Shown: piece after piece, positions 43,282 through 52,248 of the stretch
Position numbering within the stretch: position 1 is the stretch's first letter
Layout of the letters: each line of letters begins with the position of its first letter
Assembly: GCA_022844225.1 (NCBI GenBank)
Contig: JALHMC010000028.1
Coordinates: 1-57,796 of the forward strand
DNA: 57,796 nt
Direction: 5' to 3'
Source of the DNA: Hyphomicrobiaceae bacterium
GTDB lineage: Bacteria > Pseudomonadota > Alphaproteobacteria > Rhizobiales > Hyphomicrobiaceae
Made by a program: the position numbers and the translations under genes
The notes under the pieces: model-generated
Told to the model about the DNA's origin: nothing
The model's input: the letters and a program-made list of their open reading frames with translations, nothing else
Databases searched by the model: none

Positions 43282-43962
43282 ATGGATCGCATTTGGAGTG
43301 GCGTAACCGCGATCTCGCGGATTGCTGTTTGGTGCGGCGGCATCATGCTGTTCCTCGCCGCGGGCATCGTCACGGCCGAGGTCGCAGTTCGAAAGCTCAT
43401 ACCTTCGACCATCGGCTTCTTCGAAAGTCTTTCGTCAGCGGTAGGTGCGACAGCACTCTCCTCCTTGTTTACGTCCTGGCAGGACGGGTTCAGGGCCTTC
43501 ATCTTCTCGGGCTCGGACGAAATCTCGGGATACTTGTTCGCCGTCGGCACGAGCTGGTCGCTCGCCTATGTGCTCTGCACACGGGGACACATCCGAATTG
43601 ACGCCGTGTACGGCCGCCTGCCCCTGAAAGTACGCGGCTGGCTAGACCTGCTCGCCTTGGTCTTCCTCGGAATTTTCGTCGCCGCGATGGTGCATCGCGC
43701 CTTCGACGTCACAGCAACGAACTTCCTCGAGTACAATCGCTCGAACACCAACTTGCGAATTCCATTGGCGTGGGCACAGATCCCGTGGCTCGCGGGCTTC
43801 GTGCTGTTCGCTTTAGCTCTGATCGTGAGCTTCCTCAGAACAGGCTTGGCGCTTCTGCAAGGCGACTACGCCAAAGCAGCCGAGACATCAGGCGTCGCCA
43901 CCCAGGACGAAGAGATCGAGAGCGAACTCAAAGGCCTCGGCATCCAGCGGCCACACCACTAG
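43282..43962 (+). CDS. TRAP transporter small permease, DctQ type
   Basis: 226 residues with four membrane helices (about 14-36, 78-96, 117-138 and 166-190), longer than the usual 160-180 because of a polar loop after the first helix containing GFFESLSSAVGATALSSLFTS and a C-terminal acidic tail. The DctQ pattern is SGYLFAVGTSWSLAYVLCTRGHIRIDAV. The ATG at 43282 follows GGGGACGGGGC and is favoured over the longer frame starting 99 bases earlier, which would include the hairpin. Confidence 0.85.
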   Translation: MDRIWSGVTAISRIAVWCGGIMLFLAAGIVTAEVAVRKLIPSTIGFFESLSSAVGATALSSLFTSWQDGFRAFIFSGSDEISGYLFAVGTSWSLAYVLCTRGHIRIDAVYGRLPLKVRGWLDLLALVFLGIFVAAMVHRAFDVTATNFLEYNRSNTNLRIPLAWAQIPWLAGFVLFALALIVSFLRTGLALLQGDYAKAAETSGVATQDEEIESELKGLGIQRPHH

Positions 43963-43977
43963 GGGACGGGGGTTCCA

Positions 43978-45270
43978 ATGCTCGCAACTGCGCTTCTTCT
44001 CCTGCTCTCTCTACTCGCCCTCAGCGTGCCTGTAGCCGCCGTCATGGGCGTGCTCGGCATTGCACTCGACAACTTTTACTCGTTCATGCCGCTCCAGCGA
44101 GCGATGGGCGAGATCCTGTGGAACTCGTCGAGCGAGTATATCCTTATCGCCGTTCCGCTTTTCGTCATGCTCGGAGAGATTCTTCTCCGGGCCGGCATCG
44201 CGGAGCGGGTCTATAATGCAATTGCACAGTGGCTCTCGTGGCTGCCTGGGGGCCTGATGCACGCCAACATCGGCGCTTGCGCGATGTTCGCCGCGACGTC
44301 GGGCTCGAGTGTCGCGACGGCTGCGACAATCGGCACCGTGGCGATACCCGAGATCGCCAAGCGCGGCTACGACGAGCGCCTTTTCCTGGGCACAATCGCA
44401 GCCGGTGGCACGCTCGGCATCCTCATTCCACCATCGATCAATTTCATCATTTACGGGCTGCTCACCAATACCAGCGTACCCCGGCTCTACCTCGCTGGTT
44501 TCCTCCCCGGCGCCCTGCTGGCACTCCTGTTCATGGGCATCGTCCTCATTTACTGCCTGCTGCGTCCCAGCGCAGGCGGAACGCCATTGAGCACCAGTTG
44601 GGGCGAGCGGTTTCGCGTTCTGCCAAGCCTCCTGCCTCCGATGTTCATCTTCATTGTCGTCGTTGGCGCCATCTACATGGGTATCGCGACGCCGACCGAG
44701 GCCGCCTCGCTTGGCGTAGCCGCCGCTCTGCTGCTGACGTGGTGGGAAGGCAAGCTCACGTTCCTCATGCTGCGAGCTGTTGCCGAAGGGACTATGCGCA
44801 CGACAGCGATGATCATGATGATCATCATCGCGGCCCAATTCCTGAATTTCGTCCTGGCCGCCATCGGCATCACTGACACGATCGCGCAATCCATGGAGGC
44901 CATGGGCCTCGGCAAAATCACCACGATGCTGGTGGTCGTGGTGTTCTATTTGATCCTGGGCTGCTTCATGGAAACGATCTCCATGATGATCCTGACGACA
45001 CCATTCATCTTCCCGATCGTGGTCAAGATGGGTTGGGATCCGATCTGGTGGGGCATCGTGCTCACCATCTTGATCGAGGCTGCACTCATCACACCGCCGG
45101 TCGGCCTCAATCTCTACGTGGTGCAGGGCATGCGCGAGCGTGGCCCCGTCTCCGATGTCATCTGGGGCGCCCTGCCGTTCGTCGGGGCGATGATGGGAAT
45201 GATCGCCATCCTTATGGCGTTCCCAGAACTCGCTCTGTGGCTGCCCAATTTGGTCATGGGCAAGGGATAG
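43978..45270 (+). CDS. TRAP transporter large permease, DctM type
   Basis: 430 residues, about 12 membrane helices. DctM signatures: PLFVMLGEILLRAGIAERV, the ATSGSSVATAATIG loop, ILIPPSINFIIYGLL, and the matching second-half IEAALITPPVGLNLYVVQG. It is the sodium-coupled channel subunit of the transporter. It starts 15 bases after the DctQ stop, and a strong terminator hairpin follows. Confidence 0.92.
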   Translation: MLATALLLLLSLLALSVPVAAVMGVLGIALDNFYSFMPLQRAMGEILWNSSSEYILIAVPLFVMLGEILLRAGIAERVYNAIAQWLSWLPGGLMHANIGACAMFAATSGSSVATAATIGTVAIPEIAKRGYDERLFLGTIAAGGTLGILIPPSINFIIYGLLTNTSVPRLYLAGFLPGALLALLFMGIVLIYCLLRPSAGGTPLSTSWGERFRVLPSLLPPMFIFIVVVGAIYMGIATPTEAASLGVAAALLLTWWEGKLTFLMLRAVAEGTMRTTAMIMMIIIAAQFLNFVLAAIGITDTIAQSMEAMGLGKITTMLVVVVFYLILGCFMETISMMILTTPFIFPIVVKMGWDPIWWGIVLTILIEAALITPPVGLNLYVVQGMRERGPVSDVIWGALPFVGAMMGMIAILMAFPELALWLPNLVMGKG

Positions 45271-45302
45271 CCGCACACCGTTCCAAAGCATCCAAGGTCG
45301 AA

Positions 45303-45327
45303 AGCCCCGGCGAACAACGCCGGGGCT
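45303..45327 (+). terminator. Strong hairpin terminator after the TRAP operon
   Basis: AGCCCCGGCG and CGCCGGGGCT form a ten-base perfect stem with a five-base loop, 32 bases after the DctM stop. The following CCTCATTTCTC is T-containing but not a run. It lies before the opposing DUF2853 stop at 45363 and may serve both. Confidence 0.7.
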
Positions 45328-45362
45328 CCTCATTTCTCACCAAGACAAGACTGGGATCTGCC

Positions 45363-45683
45363 TCAGAGTTCGCCGAGCTTTCCCGCCTTCTCCGCCAGCA
45401 GATAGTAAAACGTCACGCGATGCTTCGAGGTGTCCGCCTTCATGGCCTCGCAGACAGCTCGAATGCGCCCGTCGAGCGCGGCGTCTTCCTCGGACAATTT
45501 CAGCTTGCGTTTGAGGAAGCTCTCGCGGACTCGCTCAAGCTCGCTATTCGATGAACAAGCGACATGCGAAGAATCGCGGCTCTTCAAGGCAATACCGAGG
45601 AACCGTACGATGCCGTCGACCGCCTTTTGGTCGACGCTCTCCGTGAACTTCTTGATGTCCGCCGTATAACTGACTTCCGCCAT
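45363..45683 (-). CDS. DUF2853-family protein
   Basis: 106 residues. MAEVSYTADIKKFTESVDQKAVDGIVRFLGIALKSRDSSHVAC-like opening, ELERVRESFLKRKLKL and the closing HRVTFYYLLAEKAGKL are the recognisable blocks of DUF2853, an all-helical family of unknown function. AGGAGG sits eight bases before the ATG at 45683; the longer frame adds unrelated residues. Confidence 0.85.
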   Translation of the reverse strand: MAEVSYTADIKKFTESVDQKAVDGIVRFLGIALKSRDSSHVACSSNSELERVRESFLKRKLKLSEEDAALDGRIRAVCEAMKADTSKHRVTFYYLLAEKAGKLGEL

Positions 45684-45936
45684 GGAACACCCTCCTGAGC
45701 TGAGCACGCTTGAACAACGACGTAGGATAGTCAGTGTTATACGCGATCGCGCGACGAGCAGAAACCCCAGGCGAGCACCGGCCGATGAAGCAGTCCCAGC
45801 GGTCCCGGGCATCGAGCGGATACGAGAGGCTTAGGTGCCGGCTGCACCCAGCCAAATCGAACGGGCCGCGGCGCTCGATTGAACCGAATGGCCAGCCCGG
45901 CTAGATTCAGGTCCGATGCCAATTCCGGAGACAGCA

Positions 45937-47481
45937 ATGCCGATCGACGCCGCCGCCTATCGAGACAGCCTGAGGCGCCTAAAGCCGCGCGTGTTCGTCA
46001 ACGGGCAACGGATCGAAAGCGTCGCAGATGAGCCGCTTCTCGCGCCCGGCGTCGCGGCGACCGGCGTCGCCTACGATTTCGCCTGCCGAGACGAGCACAA
46101 GGCGCTCATGACGGCACGGCAGTCGACGTCGGGCAAGCTCGTCAACCGGATGTTGCACATCGACGAGACCTCGACCGACCTCCTCTACAAGCTCGAGGCG
46201 ATCCGCTTGATCTGCCGGGAGTCGGGTTGCGCCCAACGCTATCTCAGCCACGATGCGCTCAACGCCCTGTATCAGGCGACCCATCGCGTCGACGCCGAGC
46301 GCGGAACCGATCGCCACCAGCGTCTGCTCGCCTATCTGCACGAGAGCCAGGACAACGACTGGAGCCACGGCATTGCCATGACGGACGCCAAGGGTGACCG
46401 GTCCAAGCGGCCGGGCGCCCAGGTCAATCCGGACGTTTATGTGCACGTCAAGGAGCGACGCCGCGACGGCATCGTCATCCGTGGCACGAAGGCGATCGTG
46501 ACCGGCGCGCCCTACATGCATGAATTACTCGTGTTGCCGTGCAGGACCATGTCTCGCGAGGACAAGGACTTTGCAATCGCCTGCGCGGTCCCCATCGACG
46601 CGCCCGGCGTGACCATCATCTCACGCCCCGCCGGCCGCATCGGCGACCCGGCAGCCCTCTACTCGGCCAAGTACGGTCAGTCTACCGCCGTCATCCAATT
46701 CGATGACGTGTTCGTGCCCCATCACCGCGTCTTCCTCGACGGCGAGGTCGAGGAGGCGGGTTTCATGACGACCAGCTACGCCACGCACCATCGACAGTCC
46801 TGCATCGGCGCTCGCGCCGGCTTCGGCGACCTGCTGATCGGCGCTGGCGCGCTGATGATGGAAGCGAACGGGCTAGACCCCGAGCGGCACGCCCACGTCC
46901 GCGATGCCATGGTCGAGTTGATCAAGATCGTTGAAGGATTCTTCGCCTGTGGCGTGGCCGCATCGGTCTACGCCACGAAGGATCCGGCCGGCTCGGTGAT
47001 GCCGGATACGGTGTTCTCGAACGTCGGCAAGCTGCTGCTGGCGACACAGATTTACGACATGCACCGCCTCGCGCACTACGTCTCCGGCGGGCTCGTCGTG
47101 GCGCTGCCGGGTCCGGACGAGGATCACAACCCCGAGACCGCCGCTTCGCTGGCCGCTGTGCTCGCCGGACGACCTGACGTGCCAGCGTCGAAGCGGATGG
47201 AAGTCGCCCGTCTGATGGAGGATCTGACGGCGTCCTACACCGGCAGCTGGATGAGCGTAATCTCGCTCCACGGCGGTGGCTCGCCAGAGGCGATGAAGCG
47301 CGAGATCTGGCGCAACTATCCGGTGGGCGAAAAGCGCGATCTCGTCGAACAACTCCTTGATCGCGGCGTGCTCGACGAAGGCAAGCGCGTCTCTAAGCAG
47401 CCCGGCCGCTGCTGTGCCACCGGCTGCGAGGTGCCGGCTATAGAGGGCATGAGAGAGACGACGAAGGACGCGGCGGAGTAA
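45937..47481 (+). CDS. HpaB / 4-hydroxybutyryl-CoA-dehydratase-family flavoprotein with altered cluster ligands
   Basis: 514 residues from the ATG at 45937, which has GGAG six bases upstream (45927-45930); an ATG at 45916 would add seven residues. MTDAKGDRSKRPGAQ, DVYVHVKERRRDGIVIRGTKA and CAVPIDAPGVTII are shared with the 4-hydroxybutyryl-CoA dehydratase (AbfD) branch of the 4-hydroxyphenylacetate 3-hydroxylase family. AbfD holds a [4Fe-4S] cluster through three Cys and one His. Here Cys98 and His285 remain, but the second Cys is Tyr102 and the third is Ala292, so the cluster is probably absent. The chemistry is therefore more likely flavin-only. It ends exactly where the DUF1330 gene ends on the other strand. 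Confidence 0.75.
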   Translation: MPIDAAAYRDSLRRLKPRVFVNGQRIESVADEPLLAPGVAATGVAYDFACRDEHKALMTARQSTSGKLVNRMLHIDETSTDLLYKLEAIRLICRESGCAQRYLSHDALNALYQATHRVDAERGTDRHQRLLAYLHESQDNDWSHGIAMTDAKGDRSKRPGAQVNPDVYVHVKERRRDGIVIRGTKAIVTGAPYMHELLVLPCRTMSREDKDFAIACAVPIDAPGVTIISRPAGRIGDPAALYSAKYGQSTAVIQFDDVFVPHHRVFLDGEVEEAGFMTTSYATHHRQSCIGARAGFGDLLIGAGALMMEANGLDPERHAHVRDAMVELIKIVEGFFACGVAASVYATKDPAGSVMPDTVFSNVGKLLLATQIYDMHRLAHYVSGGLVVALPGPDEDHNPETAASLAAVLAGRPDVPASKRMEVARLMEDLTASYTGSWMSVISLHGGGSPEAMKREIWRNYPVGEKRDLVEQLLDRGVLDEGKRVSKQPGRCCATGCEVPAIEGMRETTKDAAE

Positions 47482-47907
47482 TCAGGTCGCGCCGCCAAAG
47501 CCCGCACCCGATTGCGCCGGCGCGAGCCGGATCAATCGGGAATCCAGCACGGCTGCCTGCCGATGTTTGACGGCCTCGCGATAAGCGGGGTCGCGGATCA
47601 TCTCGACGAAAGACGCAACGCTGGGATACTCCGCGATAAAGCATTCATCCCATTTCTCGCTACTGGGGCCGATCAGCATCAGCTCGAAATTTCCGCGCCA
47701 GACGATCCGACCGCCGAGACGAGAAAAGACGGGAAAGCTGTCGCGACCATAGGCAGCGTAAGCCTCAGCCCCCGTCGCTTCCCGCCCGTCCGGGTAGGCG
47801 GCCCGATCGCGGAAGCGGACGAGATTGAGCATGTGAATGGGACCGGGTCGATCGCTCGCGCGAAAAGCCGAGAAGGTTTCCTTGGTCGGGTCGATATGGC
47901 CGGTCAT
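47482..47907 (-). CDS. DUF1330-family protein
   Basis: 141 residues of the dimeric alpha/beta-barrel fold. The family pattern is PIHMLNLVRFRDRAAYPDG, TGAEAYAAYG and the second-half DECFIAEYPSVASFVEMIRDPAYREAVKHRQAA. Length is slightly above the usual 95-100 owing to an N-terminal extension (TGHIDPTKETFSAF). Function unknown. Its stop (47482-47484) abuts the stop of the HpaB-like gene (47479-47481). Confidence 0.85.
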   Translation of the reverse strand: MTGHIDPTKETFSAFRASDRPGPIHMLNLVRFRDRAAYPDGREATGAEAYAAYGRDSFPVFSRLGGRIVWRGNFELMLIGPSSEKWDECFIAEYPSVASFVEMIRDPAYREAVKHRQAAVLDSRLIRLAPAQSGAGFGGAT

Positions 47908-48018
47908 GTCGGTCTCGCGTGGCAGTCTGCGATGCGGTCAGGCTACCACACGGATGCTCGGTGATACGAGCAAAGCCATGCACTGGTCGGCCACCCGAAA
48001 CCGGCCTACGCTGCCGCT

Positions 48019-49017
48019 ATGCCCAATGACCCCACACCCCGCACGTCTCACTGGATCGCCCGCGATTTTCGTTTCCACGACGGAACGGTGCTGCCCCAGG
48101 TGCGCCTAGCGTACACCACCGTCGGTGACCCCGCGGGCGAGCCCGTGCTGGTGCTGCACGGCACGACGGGGTCGGCGGCTAACATGCTCGCCCCCGCGTT
48201 CGCCGATGAGTTGTTCGGTCCCGGACAGCCGCTGGATTCCCAGCGCTATTTCATCATTCTCCCGGACTCGCTCGGCGCCGGGCAATCGTCGAAGCCCTCG
48301 GACGGGATGCGCGCCAACTTCCCGCGCTACACCTACGACGACATGGTCGATGCACAGATGCGACTCGTAACTGAGGGTCTCGGCCTCTCAGGCCTGCGCC
48401 TCGTGCTCGGCAATTCCATGGGGGGCATGCAGGCGTGGATCTGGGCGACACGCTATCCTGCGATGATGGACGCCGTCGTCGCCATGGCCGCGCAGCCGAC
48501 CGCTATGTCGAGCCGCAATTGGCTGATGCGTCGCATGATCATCGATGCCATCCGCAATGACCCCGCCTGGAACGATGGACACTACACCGAGCAGCCCTCG
48601 GCCTATCGCATCGCTTCGATCTTCCATGGTATCGCGACCAACGGCGGCACTATCGCCTGGTCGCGCCAGGCGCCGACCCGCGAGGCCGCCGACAGGCTCC
48701 TCGCCGAACGCCTCGCCGAACCGTTCAAGGGAGACGCCAACGATCTTCTCTATCTCTGGGAGGCCTCGCGCGACTACGATCCCGAGCCGTTGCTCGATCG
48801 CATCCAGGCGCACGTGCTGGCGATCAATTCGGCTGACGACGAGCGCAATCCGCATGAGACGGGCCTCATGCAGCGGGCGATGGCGCGCGTGAAGCGAGGC
48901 CGTTATCATCTCATTCCAGCGAGCGAGATGACACGTGGGCATGCCACGACGGCCATGGCCAACCTGTGGAAGGCCGAACTGGCCCGGCACCTTGACGAGA
49001 CACCGTATCGCACTTGA
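48019..49017 (+). CDS. Homoserine O-acetyltransferase-like alpha/beta hydrolase
   Basis: 332 residues. Catalytic triad: nucleophile Ser in GNSMGGMQAW, Asp in INSADDERNP, and His in RGHATT near the C-terminus. The N-terminal VRLAYTTVGDPAGEPVLVLHGTTGSA and the nucleophile motif GNSMGGMQ are the MetX/acyltransferase signature, but it is shorter than MetX (about 380) and lacks the usual lid sequence. It may be a hydrolase rather than a transferase. First gene of an operon with a 2-keto-4-pentenoate hydratase and a cytochrome b561. Confidence 0.8.
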   Translation: MPNDPTPRTSHWIARDFRFHDGTVLPQVRLAYTTVGDPAGEPVLVLHGTTGSAANMLAPAFADELFGPGQPLDSQRYFIILPDSLGAGQSSKPSDGMRANFPRYTYDDMVDAQMRLVTEGLGLSGLRLVLGNSMGGMQAWIWATRYPAMMDAVVAMAAQPTAMSSRNWLMRRMIIDAIRNDPAWNDGHYTEQPSAYRIASIFHGIATNGGTIAWSRQAPTREAADRLLAERLAEPFKGDANDLLYLWEASRDYDPEPLLDRIQAHVLAINSADDERNPHETGLMQRAMARVKRGRYHLIPASEMTRGHATTAMANLWKAELARHLDETPYRT

Positions 49018-49045
49018 GACCTTGAGCTTCCGACGAGGGCACGGC

Positions 49046-49834
49046 ATGTCGACTGGCGCGCAGCACACGAACGCAGCCGATCTGATCTGGCAACACTGGC
49101 AGGCCGGCACTGTCATGGCCGCATTGCCGGACGTCAGCCGCCCGCACCACCGTCGCGACGGTTACACGATCCAGGCGGGGGTGACTGCCAAAGGCTCCCG
49201 CCCTTCGACAGGCTGGAAAATTGCCGCCACATCCAAGGCCGGGCAAGCGCATATCGGAGTCGACGGCCCGCTGGCCGGCCGGCTGCTCGGCGAACGCACC
49301 CATCAGAGCGGTGCAATGGTATCGCTGACGGGAAACCGTATGCGGGTCGCCGAACCCGAGTTCGCGTTTCGCTGCGGAAAGCGCCTCGAGCCGCGTGTCG
49401 CGCCCTACACTCCGGATGAGGTGCTGTCAGCGATGGACGCACTCATCCCGGCGATCGAGGTGCCGGACTCGCGCTTCGAAGACTTCGCCAAGGCCGGTGC
49501 AGCCCAACTCGTCGCTGACTGCGCCTGTGCACGTGACTTCGTGCTCGGCACGCCGACGACGGCGGATTGGAGCGCAATTGATCTGTCGCGGCATCGAGTT
49601 CAGGGCAGCATCGCGGGCCGGCTGGAACGAGACGGCATTGGGGCCAACGTGCTCGACGATCCGCGATTGGCACTGACGTGGCTCGTCAATGAGCTGTCCA
49701 GCCTTGGCATTGCACTCGAGCCTGGCGAAATCGCCACCACCGGCACCTGCATGACGCCACTCGAGATCCAACCCGGCGATCACGTCATCGCTGACTTCGG
49801 GGTGCTCGGCCGGGTCGAGGCGCGTTTCGCGTGA
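49046..49834 (+). CDS. 2-keto-4-pentenoate hydratase (MhpD/fumarylacetoacetase fold)
   Basis: 262 residues, the length of MhpD. It adds water to 2-hydroxypenta-2,4-dienoate in meta-cleavage pathways. Visible pieces are GWKIAATSKAGQAHIGVDGPLAGRLL, EPEFAFRCGKRL with the metal-binding Glu, VPDSRFEDF, and the C-terminal ITTG-like IATTGTC with GDHVIADFGVLGRV. The upstream extension from 48935 overlaps the MetX-like gene and is rejected. It starts 28 bases after the preceding stop and overlaps the next start by four bases. Confidence 0.85.
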   Translation: MSTGAQHTNAADLIWQHWQAGTVMAALPDVSRPHHRRDGYTIQAGVTAKGSRPSTGWKIAATSKAGQAHIGVDGPLAGRLLGERTHQSGAMVSLTGNRMRVAEPEFAFRCGKRLEPRVAPYTPDEVLSAMDALIPAIEVPDSRFEDFAKAGAAQLVADCACARDFVLGTPTTADWSAIDLSRHRVQGSIAGRLERDGIGANVLDDPRLALTWLVNELSSLGIALEPGEIATTGTCMTPLEIQPGDHVIADFGVLGRVEARFA

Positions 49835-50403
49835 GCCTGCTCAATTCCACCCACGGCTACGGCGGGTTGACCAAGGCGCTGCACTGGCTCGTCGCGGTGC
49901 TGTTCGGGTTCCAGTACCTCGCCGGGGCCGTAATGACCCGCATGGCGCCGAACGGCACGGCACTCGGCCTGACGCAATCGGCTTGGTACAATTGGCACAA
50001 ATCGATCGGCCTCGTGGCTCTCGCTATTGCGCTCGTGCGCCTCGCCAACCGTAACCTCGGAGACTTACCGCCGTGGGCGCCATCGCTCAACGATGGGGAG
50101 AAGCGGTTCATCCACCGCGCCGAACAGCTGATGTATGGCGCAATGCTGGTGATGCCGGTCTCAGGCTTTCTTTATGTGATGGCCGGCGGCTACGGTGTGC
50201 ACCTTTTCGGGCACTGGCATCTCCCCAATCCCATAGGCGCGTGGCCACTTCTCGAATTGACCTCGCGCCTCGTTCATCAGGTTGCGGGCATTGCGCTGGC
50301 GGTGGCCGTGCTCGGGCACGTAGGACTGGTTCTGCGCCACCAGCTCTTTTTCCGCGACGGCCTCCTGCGGCGCATGCTGCCCGGCCGGAGCGGCACGCCT
50401 TGA
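49831..50403 (+). CDS. Cytochrome b561 (di-haem membrane cytochrome)
   Basis: 190 residues with four membrane helices. GTG start overlapping the hydratase stop (GTGA), so translationally coupled. Likely haem-ligand His residues are in KALHWLVAVLF (His18), NWHKSIG (His56), and the C-terminal helix pair RLVHQVAG and LGHVGLVLRHQ. These proteins move electrons from ubiquinol or to superoxide across the inner membrane. Its link with a ring-cleavage-type hydratase is unusual. The stop abuts the opposing gene at 50404. Confidence 0.85.
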   Translation: MSLLNSTHGYGGLTKALHWLVAVLFGFQYLAGAVMTRMAPNGTALGLTQSAWYNWHKSIGLVALAIALVRLANRNLGDLPPWAPSLNDGEKRFIHRAEQLMYGAMLVMPVSGFLYVMAGGYGVHLFGHWHLPNPIGAWPLLELTSRLVHQVAGIALAVAVLGHVGLVLRHQLFFRDGLLRRMLPGRSGTP

Positions 50404-52014
50404 TCAGCGCCGTCGCAACCGCAGATCTCGAATGATCTCCCGCGCCGCGTTGTGGCCCGGCGCGCCCGTGACACCTCCCCCCGGGTGTCCTCCCGAACCA
50501 CAGAGATAAAGACCCGGGACCGGCATCCGATAGTTGGCGAACCCCATCACCGGCCGCGTCGCGAACAACTGATCGAGACCGAGCTGACCGTGGAAGATAT
50601 CGCCATCGAGAAGCCCGAAACGACGCTCCAGATCCAGCGGCGACAGAACTTGGCGTGCCATCACCGACGCGCGGAAGTTCGGAGCATGCGCATTCACGGT
50701 GTCGATCACAAGATCGGCGAAACGCTCCGCCTCTACCGGAGTCTCCCATGATCGAGGCGCCGGCAGATGCGGCGCCACATGCTGGACAAAAAGGCTCGCC
50801 ACATGTTGGCCCGCCGGGGCCAGACTATCGTCAAGCGTAGACGGAATCAGCATTTCGACCACGGGCTTTCGCGACCAGCCATCGGCGCGTGCGTCAAGAT
50901 AGGCCTGCTCGAGGTAATCGAGCGTCGGTCCGATCACGATGCCCGAGCCGTGATGGTCCTGAGCCTCACGGCCCGGCCGGCAGCGAAAATCGGGTAGCTC
51001 GGAGAGCGCCACATTCATCCGGAACGTACCCGACCCCGTGCGGATGCCGAGAAAGCGCCGACGCACGTCGGGTGTCACGATATCCTCGGCGACGAGATCG
51101 CGAAACAGCAGCTTAGGGCCGACGTTGGCCGCCACGGCCCGGGCAGCGATGCGCTCGCCGCTGTCCAGTTCGACGCCGGTAGCCTTGCCGCCCGTGACCA
51201 GCACACGGCGCACGGACGCGGACGTGCGCACGACGGCGCCTGACGCCTCGGCCGACCGTTGCAGCGCCGTGCTGACGGCTCCCATGCCGCCGATCGCATG
51301 CCCCCATACGCCGGACTTGCCGTTCACCTCGCCGAAACAATGATGCAGCAGCACGTAGGCGGTGCCGGGAGTCGACGGCGCAGCATACGCCCCGACAATG
51401 CCGTCGAACGCGAGCGCCCCTTTAACCACCTCGCTTTCGAACCAGCCCCCGAGAAAATCGGCGGCGCTCTTCGTGAAGAGATCGACAAGAAGACGCTGAT
51501 CTTCGAGCCCGAGGCGCAAGAGACGGCGCCCGATCAGGCCCGACTTCAGCAATTCCAGAATACCACCGCCAGCGTTGGGGGGCGCGCGCAGTACCAGGTC
51601 CCGCAGCACGCGTGCAGCCGTCTCGATCGCAGCGTCGTACGCCGGCAGCCGTTCTGCGTCACGCGTCGAGAAGCCGGCGACGGCACGCTGCCGAGCCGCG
51701 AGGCCATAAGGCATGAGCAGAAAACGCCTCTCGTCGACCGGCCAGAAATTAGCGACGGGACGCTCGACGATGCGCAAGCCGTGTCGGGCAAGCTCGAGAT
51801 TGCCGATGACGGTCGGATTGAGCAGGCTCACGGTGTAGGCCGCAACCGAGTTGCGAAAGCCCGGATGGAACTCCTCGGTCAGCGCCGCCCCTCCCGCGAC
51901 GTCGTTGCGCTCCAGCACGACGACGCGGGCGCCCGACCGCGCGAGGTAGGCGGCGCAGGTGAGACCGTTATGGCCGCCGCCGATGATCGCAACATCGTAG
52001 GGCGTATTGCTCAT
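50404..52014 (-). CDS. FAD-dependent phytoene-desaturase-like oxidoreductase (PYROXD2 type)
   Basis: 536 residues. The ADP-binding motif AIIGGGHNGLTCAAYLAR, then VVVLERNDVAGGAALTEEFHPGF, is near the N-terminus and the closing GLYLCGSGGHPGGGVTGAPGHNAA binds the flavin at the C-terminus; both are hallmarks of the carotenoid-desaturase/PYROXD2 subgroup. The substrate is unknown. The ATG at 52014 is taken as start because MSNTPYDVAIIGGGHNG is the normal N-terminal length; the frame to 52113 adds unlikely residues. No carotenoid genes are in the window. Confidence 0.85.
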   Translation of the reverse strand: MSNTPYDVAIIGGGHNGLTCAAYLARSGARVVVLERNDVAGGAALTEEFHPGFRNSVAAYTVSLLNPTVIGNLELARHGLRIVERPVANFWPVDERRFLLMPYGLAARQRAVAGFSTRDAERLPAYDAAIETAARVLRDLVLRAPPNAGGGILELLKSGLIGRRLLRLGLEDQRLLVDLFTKSAADFLGGWFESEVVKGALAFDGIVGAYAAPSTPGTAYVLLHHCFGEVNGKSGVWGHAIGGMGAVSTALQRSAEASGAVVRTSASVRRVLVTGGKATGVELDSGERIAARAVAANVGPKLLFRDLVAEDIVTPDVRRRFLGIRTGSGTFRMNVALSELPDFRCRPGREAQDHHGSGIVIGPTLDYLEQAYLDARADGWSRKPVVEMLIPSTLDDSLAPAGQHVASLFVQHVAPHLPAPRSWETPVEAERFADLVIDTVNAHAPNFRASVMARQVLSPLDLERRFGLLDGDIFHGQLGLDQLFATRPVMGFANYRMPVPGLYLCGSGGHPGGGVTGAPGHNAAREIIRDLRLRRR

Positions 52015-52248
52015 GCCGATCGCTCGCAGGTTGCCGCCGCTTGTCGGCTGAAGCCGTCCGGGCCCAAATGCGCCGGTCCCCGTCAAGATACTCGACCGGT
52101 TCGGGGATCGCACCCCGCGCTATGGTAAATCGTATACCGGGGTTCAGGTCTCGCCTCGACGCATGCCCTATTGTGATTTATTGCCGAGTAACCGTGGGGT
52201 CGGTGCCCACCGGACTCCATTTCCCTCATTCCACCCAGGATCGACGGC

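Noticed and set aside
42094..45333. Long minus-strand ORFs opposite the TRAP operon (42094-43239 and 44011-45333)
   Set aside because: Products are His/Asp/Arg-rich mirror sequences of membrane-protein genes; the plus-strand genes have signal peptide, helices and family motifs.
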